Shown here piece by piece: positions 1-6,188 of a DNA stretch of 6,224 bases. The notes beneath the pieces were generated by a model. The model was not told the origin of the DNA. It did not search any database and worked only from the letters and a program-made list of their open reading frames with translations. Made by a program: the position numbers and the translations under genes. Source of the stretch: CAYVWB01 sp964455395. Lineage in GTDB: Bacteria; Desulfobacterota; Desulfovibrionia; Desulfovibrionales; Desulfovibrionaceae. The stretch is taken from positions 1 to 6,224 of the forward strand of contig CAYVWB010000123.1 in assembly GCA_964455395.1 (NCBI GenBank), given 5' to 3'. The number at the start of each line of letters is the position of its first letter. The stretch's first letter is position 1.

Positions 1-6
1 AGACAG

Positions 7-39
7 CCCGGTCCCTCCTCGGAGGGGCCGGGTTTTTTT
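7..39 (+). terminator. Rho-independent terminator of an upstream gene outside the window
   Basis: A GC-rich inverted repeat (arms about 7-17 and 22-32, with one G-T wobble and a tetraloop of about four bases) is followed directly by seven T residues at 33-39. The T-run follows the stem only on the plus strand, so it ends a plus-strand transcript coming from left of the window. No part of that gene is visible. It does not serve murJ, which is transcribed on the opposite strand. Confidence 0.9.
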
Positions 40-40
40 G

Positions 41-312
41 TGCAGGAGCAAGACGCTCCTTTGTAATGGCCTGGAGGCGTACAGGAATTTGATCGATAAA
101 TGGACTACAACAATACGATTGATTTCAAGAATTTTCATCTGATGTTGGTCCGTGCGCCAACGCGAGCTTCTTTCGAGTCGAGGCTATCCCCGAGGGCATT
201 GCCTGGCGTCAAAAAAGGTCGGCGCGCCGTCGCGAGCAAGGCGGATCCGAAACCGGCCGGCGTGCGGCGGCGCACCTCGAGGCGGCTGCAATCGCCCCCG
301 AAGACGATGTGG
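41..312. other. Intergenic stretch with no convincing gene; contains an AT-rich island
   Basis: This stretch lies between the leftmost terminator and the 3' end of murJ. It holds a small perfect 6-bp hairpin (AGGAGC at 44-49, GCTCCT at 55-60), then a clearly AT-rich patch at about 85-150, then GC-rich sequence up to murJ. A plus-strand reading frame opens at ATG 100, but its product is arginine/proline-rich and unrecognisable, and it continues as a shadow frame across murJ, so I do not call it. I see no RNA gene, and no clear terminator for murJ on the minus strand. Confidence 0.6.
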
Positions 313-1908
313 CTACCGTCTCACCCGCAGCTTGCCGCCCACCTTGCCGGCCAAGTCCAGCAGAGGCCGTGCGGTCGCCGGCGCGAAGCGTTGGGCCAGC
401 AGCAGATACGCGCCCAGGAAGACGATCCCGGAAGCCGCGATCCCCGCAAAGGCCGCCAGATGATACGGGATGGGCAGCGCCGCCGCGCCCTCGCGCGCAA
501 GCCATGCCGGGGCCAGCGCCACCACCGAGAGACCCGCCGAGAGGGCCAGGGTCCGCGGCGTTTCGCGAAGGGCGGCTCCCCCACGCCGCCGCAGCCAGAT
601 CCACACCATCAGCAGCGCGTAGGCCGTCACGGCCAGCACGCTCGCCACGGCCAGACCCATGGCGCCGAACTCCCGACCGAGCAGCCAGTACGCCGGGACC
701 ATCGCCAAGGTGGCGGCCGTGCCGGCCAGTGAGGGCGTCAGCGTATCCTTGTGGGCGTAGAACGCGCGACCCAGCACCTGCTGCCCGCCCCAGAGGAAGA
801 CGCCAAGCAGCATCACACGAAGGCACTGCGCGGTGATTTCCAGGTCGGCGGCGTCGAAGCGGCCCTGCATGAAGATGAGGCCCACTGTCTCCGGCGCGAT
901 GAGCAGCATCCACAGGGAGATGGGCGCGATCACGGCCATGGTGTTCACCAGCGCCGTGGAGAGCGTCGCGTCGAAGCGGGCTGTCTCGCCGCGGGCGGCC
1001 AGTCCCGCCAGGAAGGGGTAGGAGGCCACCCCGGCCGCCTGCGCCACCACCCCCACGGGCACCAGCATGATGCGCCGCGCGTAGTTCAGCCAGCTTACCG
1101 CGCCTTCCTCGGCCATGGAGCCGAAGACACGCAACAGCTGCTCGTCCAGCACCACCACGGACTGGCCGATCATCAACGGCAGCGCCAGCAGGATGAAGGT
1201 CTTCAGGGCGGGGTGGCGGAGTCGGGGGCGGTAGCGCACCCCCGGCGGCGTTCCTTCGGCGGACTGTTCACCGCCCAGCGCCGCGACGAGCGGCAACAGC
1301 AGGTTGCCCAGCAGGCTCCCCGCCAACACCCCCCAGCAAAAGCCCTCCATCCCCCGATCCAGCATGAGGAGTCCGCCGAGGATGATGGCGCCGTTGTACA
1401 CCAGCGGCGTGAGCGCCGGGATCAGGAACTGTCGACGCAAGTAGAGCAGGGCGGTGAAGCAGGAGCCGGTCAGGAAAAAAATCTGTGCGGGCAGGATGAT
1501 GCGGAGGAAATAGGCGAGGCGGGCCGAGGCTTCGGCGTCGAATCCCGGAGCGGCTAGACGCGCCAGCTCCGGCGCGAACGCCACAGCCGCCGCCGTGAGC
1601 GCCGTGATGGCCAGGGTGATCCAGGTGAGCGCCGCGGAGAAAAAGCGCCAGCCGTCAGCTGCATTGCGGGTGAAGCGCTCCGAAAGCAGGGGGATGAGCG
1701 TGATGGCGAAGTAGCCCCCCGCGAGCAGGTAATTGATGAAATCCGGGATGACGAAGGCCGCGAAGTAGACGTCCGATTCCAGGGTGGCCCCGAAGTGGTA
1801 GGCGATGACCTTGTCCCTCGCAAGGCCCATCAGCCGAGAGAGGAGGATGGAGCCCGCCATGACGACGCCGGCGAGGCCCATGGTGAGTGAACGTCCCGCG
1901 ATGGCCAT
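313..1908 (-). CDS. murJ: MurJ/MviN-family lipid II flippase
   Basis: This 531-residue polytopic membrane protein belongs to the MurJ (MviN) branch of the MOP exporter superfamily. MurJ flips undecaprenyl-PP-linked peptidoglycan precursor across the inner membrane. The length fits (E. coli MurJ is about 511) and hydrophobic helices run from about residue 11 to 508. The N-terminal signature SRLMGLARD (24-32) matches E. coli SRVLGFARD, so R25, R31 and D32 correspond to R18, R24 and D25; D46 corresponds to D39. In NYARRIMLVPVGV (275-287), R279 lines up with essential R270. The position of E. coli R52 is N59 here and that of E57 is G64, so the protein is a divergent member. The start at 1908 is the first ATG of the frame but lacks a clear ribosome site; Met10 (ATG at 1879-1881) is an alternative. 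It is transcribed alone, divergently from the peroxiredoxin. The family call is firm; lipid II as the substrate is inferred. Confidence 0.93.
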   Translation of the reverse strand: MAIAGRSLTMGLAGVVMAGSILLSRLMGLARDKVIAYHFGATLESDVYFAAFVIPDFINYLLAGGYFAITLIPLLSERFTRNAADGWRFFSAALTWITLAITALTAAAVAFAPELARLAAPGFDAEASARLAYFLRIILPAQIFFLTGSCFTALLYLRRQFLIPALTPLVYNGAIILGGLLMLDRGMEGFCWGVLAGSLLGNLLLPLVAALGGEQSAEGTPPGVRYRPRLRHPALKTFILLALPLMIGQSVVVLDEQLLRVFGSMAEEGAVSWLNYARRIMLVPVGVVAQAAGVASYPFLAGLAARGETARFDATLSTALVNTMAVIAPISLWMLLIAPETVGLIFMQGRFDAADLEITAQCLRVMLLGVFLWGGQQVLGRAFYAHKDTLTPSLAGTAATLAMVPAYWLLGREFGAMGLAVASVLAVTAYALLMVWIWLRRRGGAALRETPRTLALSAGLSVVALAPAWLAREGAAALPIPYHLAAFAGIAASGIVFLGAYLLLAQRFAPATARPLLDLAGKVGGKLRVRR

Positions 1909-1914
1909 CGCCGC

Positions 1915-1943
1915 ATACTACGTTCCCGGTGCGCGCAGGTAAA
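1915..1943 (-). promoter_or_regulatory. Possible weak sigma70-type promoter for murJ
   Basis: Read on the minus strand, TTTACC (1938-1943) and TAGTAT (1915-1920) are separated by 17 bases; each matches the consensus at about four of six positions. Transcription would begin about at the annotated ATG, giving a leaderless mRNA or favouring Met10 as the start. In GC-rich DNA such weak matches arise by chance. Confidence 0.25.
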
Positions 1944-1983
1944 GCGACGGAGCGCAAATCATGTGAATTGGCGCGGCGACCCA

Positions 1984-2013
1984 TTGCGGGGAATCGCCTC
2001 ACTCATGTATGAT
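1984..2013 (+). promoter_or_regulatory. Sigma70-type promoter for the peroxiredoxin gene
   Basis: TTGCGG (1984-1989, four of six consensus matches) and TATGAT (2008-2013, five of six) are separated by 18 bases. The expected transcription start is near 2020, leaving an untranslated leader of about 110 bases before the start codon at 2129. The box also contains the ATG at 2009 that would begin a longer reading frame, which argues against that longer protein. No recognisable OxyR or PerR operator was seen. Confidence 0.55.
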
Positions 2014-2117
2014 GGTGACTCCCCCCAGCCGACGCACGCGCGGCACGGCAACGTGGTGTCGGTCGTCTCGCAGCGGACACGCCGCGCCATCACTCCAACC
2101 CGGAGACCAACTCCACC

Positions 2118-2122
2118 GGAGG
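2118..2122 (+). promoter_or_regulatory. Ribosome binding site of the peroxiredoxin gene
   Basis: GGAGG sits six bases before ATG 2129. It decides the start: the frame is open back to ATG 2009, but the 40 extra residues are arginine-rich and unlike any peroxiredoxin N-terminus. Confidence 0.85.
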
Positions 2123-2128
2123 CGAATC

Positions 2129-2782
2129 ATGGAAGAACACAACATGCCCCTGCTCGGCGACGAGCTGCCCAAACTCAAGGTCAACACCACCCAGGGCTTC
2201 ATGAAGCTCCCCAAGGATTTCAAGGGGCGGTGGTTCGTGCTCTTCAGCCATCCCGCGGACTTCACCCCTGTCTGCACCACCGAATTCGTGGCGTTCCAGA
2301 AACGTGTGGAGGAGTTCCGCGCCTTGAACACGGAGCTCGTCGGGCTGTCCATCGACCAGGTCTTCTCGCATATCAAATGGCTCGAAGTCATCGAGGAAAA
2401 GCTCGGCATCGCCATCGACATCCCCATCATCGCCGACGACCAGGGCATGGTCGCCCGGAAGCTCGGCATGCTCCACCCGGGCAAGGGCTCCACCACGGTG
2501 CGTGCGGTCTTCATCGTGGATCCGGAAGGGGTGCTGCGGCTGACCCTCTACTATCCTCAGGAGATCGGCCGGAACATCGACGAGATCCTGCGCGCCATCA
2601 AGGCGTTGCAGACCTCGGACAAGAACGCCGTGGCCATCCCGGCCGGTTGGCCCGACAACGAACTCATCGGCGACGGCGTCATCGTGCCGCCGGCCAAGGA
2701 CATGAAAACCGCCAAAACGCGTCGTGATGAGTTCGAATGCTACGACTGGTGGTTCTGCCACAAGAAGCTCCCTGCCGAATAA
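2129..2782 (+). CDS. Peroxiredoxin, Prx6 family (archaeal/ApTPx-like)
   Basis: This 217-residue cytosolic thiol peroxidase reduces H2O2 and organic hydroperoxides. The N-terminal AhpC/TSA thioredoxin-fold domain carries HPADFTPVCTTEF (41-53), the PxxxTxxC catalytic motif: P42, T46 and peroxidatic Cys49. R125 in TVRAVFIVDP fits the conserved active-site arginine. The Prx6 C-terminal extension follows (about 155-217) with LQTSDKNAVAIPAGWP, typical of the class. Its end, ECYDWWFCHKK, has Cys204 and Cys210, the same spacing as the second and third cysteines of the Aeropyrum pernix enzyme (as I recall C50, C207, C213). This suggests a thioredoxin-recyclable enzyme rather than strict 1-Cys chemistry. 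The gene is monocistronic, with its own promoter and a strong ribosome site. I see no terminator behind it; CCGAC/GTCGG at 2783-2802 is a weak hairpin without a T-run. Confidence 0.95.
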   Translation: MEEHNMPLLGDELPKLKVNTTQGFMKLPKDFKGRWFVLFSHPADFTPVCTTEFVAFQKRVEEFRALNTELVGLSIDQVFSHIKWLEVIEEKLGIAIDIPIIADDQGMVARKLGMLHPGKGSTTVRAVFIVDPEGVLRLTLYYPQEIGRNIDEILRAIKALQTSDKNAVAIPAGWPDNELIGDGVIVPPAKDMKTAKTRRDEFECYDWWFCHKKLPAE

Positions 2783-2979
2783 CCGACAGGCCCGGACGTC
2801 GGCCGCGCCGCCGCCACGCGGTCGACGCGCCGGTTCATCCATGTGCGGAATCGGAATAATCGGCATGGTCGGAACCGTCTGCAGGCATGGGCGATGCGAT
2901 GCACAGTCGCGACACTTCCTTCGGCGCGCGACGTCTGGTAGGGTGTCGCTTTGGCCACACAAAACTGGAGGTTTCCGGT
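2783..2979 (+). other. Intergenic region between peroxiredoxin and the Pmp3-like gene
   Basis: These 197 bases hold no convincing gene. There is a weak hairpin after the peroxiredoxin stop (2783-2787 with 2798-2802), a GC-rich patch, and a run of imperfect 9-base TCGG-ending units around 2848-2875. A 7-base inverted repeat, GCGACAC at 2909-2915 and GTGTCGC at 2943-2949, flanks where a promoter for the next gene would lie. No good -35/-10 pair stands out, so read-through from the peroxiredoxin is possible. Confidence 0.5.
2967..2971 (+). promoter_or_regulatory. Ribosome binding site of the Pmp3-like gene
   Basis: GGAGG lies eight bases before ATG 2980. It fixes the start there rather than at the in-frame ATG 2887, which would add 31 non-hydrophobic residues absent from this peptide family. 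Confidence 0.85.
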
Positions 2980-3141
2980 ATGGATATCGTCCGCGTCATT
3001 CTGTCCGTCATTCTCCCTCCGCTCGGCGTCTTTCTGCAGGTGGGCATCGGCAAGCACTTCTGGCTGAACATTCTTCTCACCCTCCTGGGCTACGTGCCCG
3101 GGCTGGTGCACGCCATCTGGATCATCGCCAAGAAAAGCTGA
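2980..3141 (+). CDS. Pmp3/YqaE family (UPF0057) small membrane protein
   Basis: This 53-residue, two-helix inner-membrane peptide belongs to the Pmp3/YqaE/UPF0057 family. Eukaryotic Pmp3 proteins are tied to membrane potential and salt or cold tolerance, and E. coli YqaE is an envelope-stress-responsive member; the biochemical role is unsettled. Helix 1 spans about residues 4-23 and carries the family motif ILPPLGVFLQVG (11-22). A short polar turn, GKHFW (24-28), follows; helix 2 spans about 29-50 with LLGYVPGLVHAIWII (35-49) and ends in a basic KK. Length and motif order match the family throughout. The stop overlaps the start of the mechanosensitive channel gene by one base (TGATG at 3139-3143), so the two are almost certainly cotranscribed and translationally coupled. 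That supports a role in membrane or osmotic stress. Confidence 0.93.
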   Translation: MDIVRVILSVILPPLGVFLQVGIGKHFWLNILLTLLGYVPGLVHAIWIIAKKS

Positions 3142-4628
3142 TGCCGTCCATGCTGACGCGACGGTTTCCCGTGCGCATGACGCGTCTGATGTGCTGCGCG
3201 CTCCTGCTTCTCGTGACGGCGGCGGACCTCGCCGCTCAGCCGGAAGCGTTCGCTCGCACTGCGGAAGTGATCGCCACGTCGGCGGACACGAGCGAGGCCG
3301 CGACGCCGCGACCATCCCCGGAGGACCGCGTTCTGACGGCTCGGTTGCGACGCGTCTATGACGTGTTGGGCGGGCTGGACCATGTGGAAGCGCGCGCGCA
3401 GGATGGTGTGGTGCTGTTGACCGGCGAGGCGGCGGACGCCATGCACGCCGAGGAAGCCGCCGCCGTGGCCGCCGCGCAACCCGAGACGCGTCATGTCGTG
3501 AACCGCGTGACAGTCGGGGCGGCTTCGGGGGAGCGCCTGCAGTTCTTCGCGCAGAGCCTGGAGCGTCTCTGGGCGCAGACAAAAGGCGTGGCGCCTGTGG
3601 GGCTGGCGGCGTTGTTGCTTGCGGGAATCTTCGCATTGCTGGGGGCGTGGGTCTCGCGGGGCCGATGGCTGTCGCGGCGGTGGAGCTCCAACCCCTTGCT
3701 GGGCCAGTCCGTGCAACGCCTGCTCGGCGCAGTGGTCATGTTGGCGGGATTGGCCGTGGGGCTGGAGATGGCGGGCCTGACCTCCGTGGTGGGGGCGGTG
3801 CTCGGCGCAGCTGGCCTCTTCGGCTTGACGCTGGGATTTGCGCTCAAGGATATCATCGAGAATTATCTCGCGGGGATGCTGCTCTCCATCCGCAGCCCTT
3901 TCAGCATCGATGACATGATCCGCGTGGGTGACCACGAGGGCGTGGCCTTGCGCATGAATGCGCGGGAGCTGGTGCTGCTCACGTTGGATGGCAACCACAT
4001 CCGCTTGCCCAACGCGTACGCCTACATGAGCGTCATCACGAACTATACGCGTAACCCCTTGCGCAGCTTCCACTTCACTGTGGGCGTGGGGGTGGAGGAA
4101 GATCTCCGGGAAGTCCAGCGCGTGGGCCTGGAAGCGTTGGGGCTCATGCCCGGCGTGGCGAAGGACCCTGCGCCGGCCATGCGCGTGGCCGATCTGGCGG
4201 CTTACAGCGTGGATGTGCTCTTCCTGGGCTGGGTGGATCAGCGCACCCATGATTTCCTCAAAGTGGAAAGCGAAGCCAAGCGCGTGGTGAAGACGGCGCT
4301 GGACGCCGCGGGTGTGGAGATGCCCTGGCCCCAGCAGACGGTGCACCTGCGGCGGACCGAGCCTGGCGACACGCCCGAGAGCGCCTCGCCACGTCCCACA
4401 GGTGCGGACGTGGCGCATGCAGCCGCCCGCGCGGATGTGGGACGCGAGGGCTTTCTGGACACCCAGTTGGCCGAGGACCGCGCCTACGCCGCCGCCGACC
4501 GGGAGGTGAACCTGCTCGCTGCGCCGACGACGAAATCGCGACGGGAAGGCGGTCCCGAGGGTGCTGCAGCTGATGACGAAGATGTCGTGGGGGAAATGCG
4601 CCAGGCAAGAGGAAAGCGGCGCCCTTGA
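3141..4628 (+). CDS. BON-domain MscS-family mechanosensitive ion channel
   Basis: This 495-residue inner-membrane channel is expected to open under membrane tension and release solutes on hypo-osmotic shock. Residues 1-32 look like a signal peptide, with a basic start, hydrophobic core LMCCALLLLVTAA and an AxA-like site near LAAQ. A periplasmic BON domain follows (about 62-126; VLLTGEA 91-97). Membrane helices lie at about 150-170 and 192-214. The pore helix TM3 (about 215-248) has GAVLGAAGLFGLTLGFAL, close to E. coli IAVLGAAGLAVGLAL. The beta domain (250-305) ends in IRLPNAYAYMSVITNYTRNP, and the C-terminal domain in GVEMPWPQQTVHL (391-403). The tail, 406-495, is charged, Ala/Asp-rich and probably disordered. 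The start at 3141 rests on the TGATG overlap; ATG 3150 and 3177 are alternatives. The frame is open back to 2724, but that part overlaps the peroxiredoxin and Pmp3 genes in another frame and was discarded. Confidence 0.92.
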   Translation: MPSMLTRRFPVRMTRLMCCALLLLVTAADLAAQPEAFARTAEVIATSADTSEAATPRPSPEDRVLTARLRRVYDVLGGLDHVEARAQDGVVLLTGEAADAMHAEEAAAVAAAQPETRHVVNRVTVGAASGERLQFFAQSLERLWAQTKGVAPVGLAALLLAGIFALLGAWVSRGRWLSRRWSSNPLLGQSVQRLLGAVVMLAGLAVGLEMAGLTSVVGAVLGAAGLFGLTLGFALKDIIENYLAGMLLSIRSPFSIDDMIRVGDHEGVALRMNARELVLLTLDGNHIRLPNAYAYMSVITNYTRNPLRSFHFTVGVGVEEDLREVQRVGLEALGLMPGVAKDPAPAMRVADLAAYSVDVLFLGWVDQRTHDFLKVESEAKRVVKTALDAAGVEMPWPQQTVHLRRTEPGDTPESASPRPTGADVAHAAARADVGREGFLDTQLAEDRAYAAADREVNLLAAPTTKSRREGGPEGAAADDEDVVGEMRQARGKRRP

Positions 4629-4698
4629 GACGACCCGCCGCGCAAGGCCGGGCGTTCCGGGCCAAGTGAGCGTGTCTGCAGGGGGGCAGCCGTCTCAC

Positions 4699-4737
4699 AA
4701 AAAAAACGCCCGCCTCCCCGGGATAGGGAAGCGGACG
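4699..4737 (-). terminator. Rho-independent terminator of the RRM protein gene
   Basis: On the minus strand a 12-bp stem (arms 4726-4737 and 4707-4718, with only G-T wobbles as imperfections, seven-base loop) is followed by eight Ts (the A-run 4699-4706). It lies about 40 bases after the RRM gene's stop. Read on the plus strand the same hairpin is followed only by TT, so it would terminate the converging channel transcript poorly. No other terminator for that transcript is visible. Confidence 0.92.
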
Positions 4738-4774
4738 TTGTGCAGACGTACGGGTGTCGACGCCTTGGTGAGCG

Positions 4775-5038
4775 CTACCAGCGGGGGCGTTGCTCGCGGG
4801 GACGGGCTTCGTTGACCTTCAGAGCGCGGCCGCCGAAGTCTTTGCCGTCCAGGTTCTGGATGGCGGCGAGGGCGCCGTCGTCATCCATCTCCACGAAGCC
4901 GAAGCCACGGGGACGGCCGGTCTCACGGTCCTCGATGAGGTTGACGGAATTGACCGTGCCGAACTGCTCGAAAGCGGCGCGGACTTCAGTCTCGGTGGAG
5001 GACCAGGGCAGGTTGCCGACATAGATGTTCTTCGCCAT
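4775..5038 (-). CDS. Small single-RRM RNA-binding protein
   Basis: This 87-residue protein is almost entirely one RNA recognition motif of the bacterial type, as in the cyanobacterial Rbp proteins. RNP2 is IYVGNL (5-10) and RNP1 is RGFGFVEM (44-51); the aromatic residues Tyr6, Phe46 and Phe48 that stack on RNA are all present. The fold order fits: strand 1 (4-9), helix 1 (about 16-25), strands 2 and 3 (30-36, 45-51), helix 2 (about 54-62), strand 4 (72-76). A short basic tail, ARPREQRPRW (78-87), follows and may add affinity for RNA. Bacterial homologues are often cold-induced and thought to act as RNA chaperones; that role is inferred here. The ATG at 5036-5038 has GGAG ten bases upstream. 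The gene is monocistronic, with its own promoter, long leader and terminator, and converges on the channel operon. Confidence 0.95.
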   Translation of the reverse strand: MAKNIYVGNLPWSSTETEVRAAFEQFGTVNSVNLIEDRETGRPRGFGFVEMDDDGALAAIQNLDGKDFGGRALKVNEARPREQRPRW

Positions 5039-5048
5039 GAAACAGAAT

Positions 5049-5052
5049 CTCC
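5049..5052 (-). promoter_or_regulatory. Ribosome binding site of the RRM protein gene
   Basis: On the minus strand GGAG lies ten bases before the ATG at 5036-5038 and directly after a run of seven Ts (A-run 5053-5059 on plus). The spacing is slightly long. The U-rich stretch just before it would leave the site single-stranded and accessible. Confidence 0.65.
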
Positions 5053-5087
5053 AAAAAAAGAAGTGAATTGCGGCGCCGGCCGATCAT

Positions 5088-5110
5088 AAAAAAAGACGCG
5101 CAGGGCGCAC
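5088..5110 (-). terminator. Terminator-like hairpin inside the RRM gene leader
   Basis: On the minus strand GTGCGC (5105-5110) can pair with GCGCGT (5096-5101) around a three-base loop, two of the six pairs being G-U; after one C come seven Ts (5088-5094). It sits between the predicted promoter and the RRM start, so it could be an attenuator or the end of a short leader RNA of about 107 bases. The stem is short and may not terminate efficiently. Confidence 0.4.
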
Positions 5111-5151
5111 GCCGTGTCGTGATCTGGTCGTTCGGGTTCAAACCAGCGCGG

Positions 5152-5185
5152 GCCAACAGGAAGACCGCGCCAAGGAAGACGCCGC
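5152..5185. repeat. Tandem imperfect 17-base repeat in the RRM gene leader
   Basis: Two adjacent 17-base units, GCCAACAGGAAGACCGC (5152-5168) and GCCAAGGAAGACGCCGC (5169-5185), share GCCAA, GGAAGAC and a terminal CGC and differ by compensating two-base indels. In the RRM transcript (minus strand) each shows a pyrimidine-rich GUCUUCCU. They fall at the predicted 5' end of that transcript. Confidence 0.7.
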
Positions 5186-5200
5186 TGGTGCAATGCAGGG

Positions 5201-5229
5201 ACTATCTCCCGGCGGCGGCTTCTTGTCAA
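5201..5229 (-). promoter_or_regulatory. Strong sigma70-type promoter for the RRM protein gene
   Basis: On the minus strand a perfect TTGACA (5224-5229) is followed after exactly 17 bases by GATAGT (5201-5206, four of six matches). An A/T tract (5231-5237) just upstream could act as an UP element. Transcription would start near 5194, giving a leader of about 155 bases. It lies between purU and the RRM gene on the same strand, so it uncouples their transcription. Confidence 0.65.
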
Positions 5230-5303
5230 GAAAAAAATGTGCGTTGTGTGGGAAAACCTTGGGGAGGGGGGCAGCCGCGGATGCGCTTGGGCGCGGAACG
5301 CTT

Positions 5304-6188
<885 letters not shown>

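Noticed and set aside
1..143. Minus-strand open frame from an ATG near 143 to the left edge
   Set aside because: It runs through the terminator hairpin and resembles no known protein; an open frame of this length in AT-rich sequence is weak evidence.
100..732. Plus-strand 210-residue reading frame starting in the AT-rich island
   Set aside because: Most of it is antisense to murJ, its product is Arg/Pro/Gln-rich low-complexity sequence, and no well-spaced ribosome site precedes ATG 100.
2009..2128. N-terminal extension of the peroxiredoxin from ATG 2009
   Set aside because: That ATG lies inside the predicted -10 box, the extra residues are unlike the family, and GGAGG is ideally placed for ATG 2129.
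2841..2877. MCGIGIIG-like start resembling a class II glutamine amidotransferase N-terminus
   Set aside because: It is only the upstream extension of the channel frame through noncoding DNA, from imperfect 9-base units; no amidotransferase sequence follows.
2724..3140. Extension of the channel gene upstream to ATG 2724
   Set aside because: It would overlap the peroxiredoxin end and all of the Pmp3-like gene in another frame; the signal peptide and TGATG coupling support 3141.
4645..4670. GGCC-GG/CC-GGCC hairpin after the channel gene as its terminator
   Set aside because: The stem has a central G-G mismatch and no T-run follows, so intrinsic termination is not supported.
5121..5160. tRNA T-arm-like GGTTCAAA followed by CCA
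   Set aside because: The flanking bases do not form the five-pair T-stem and no acceptor, D or anticodon arms are found upstream.
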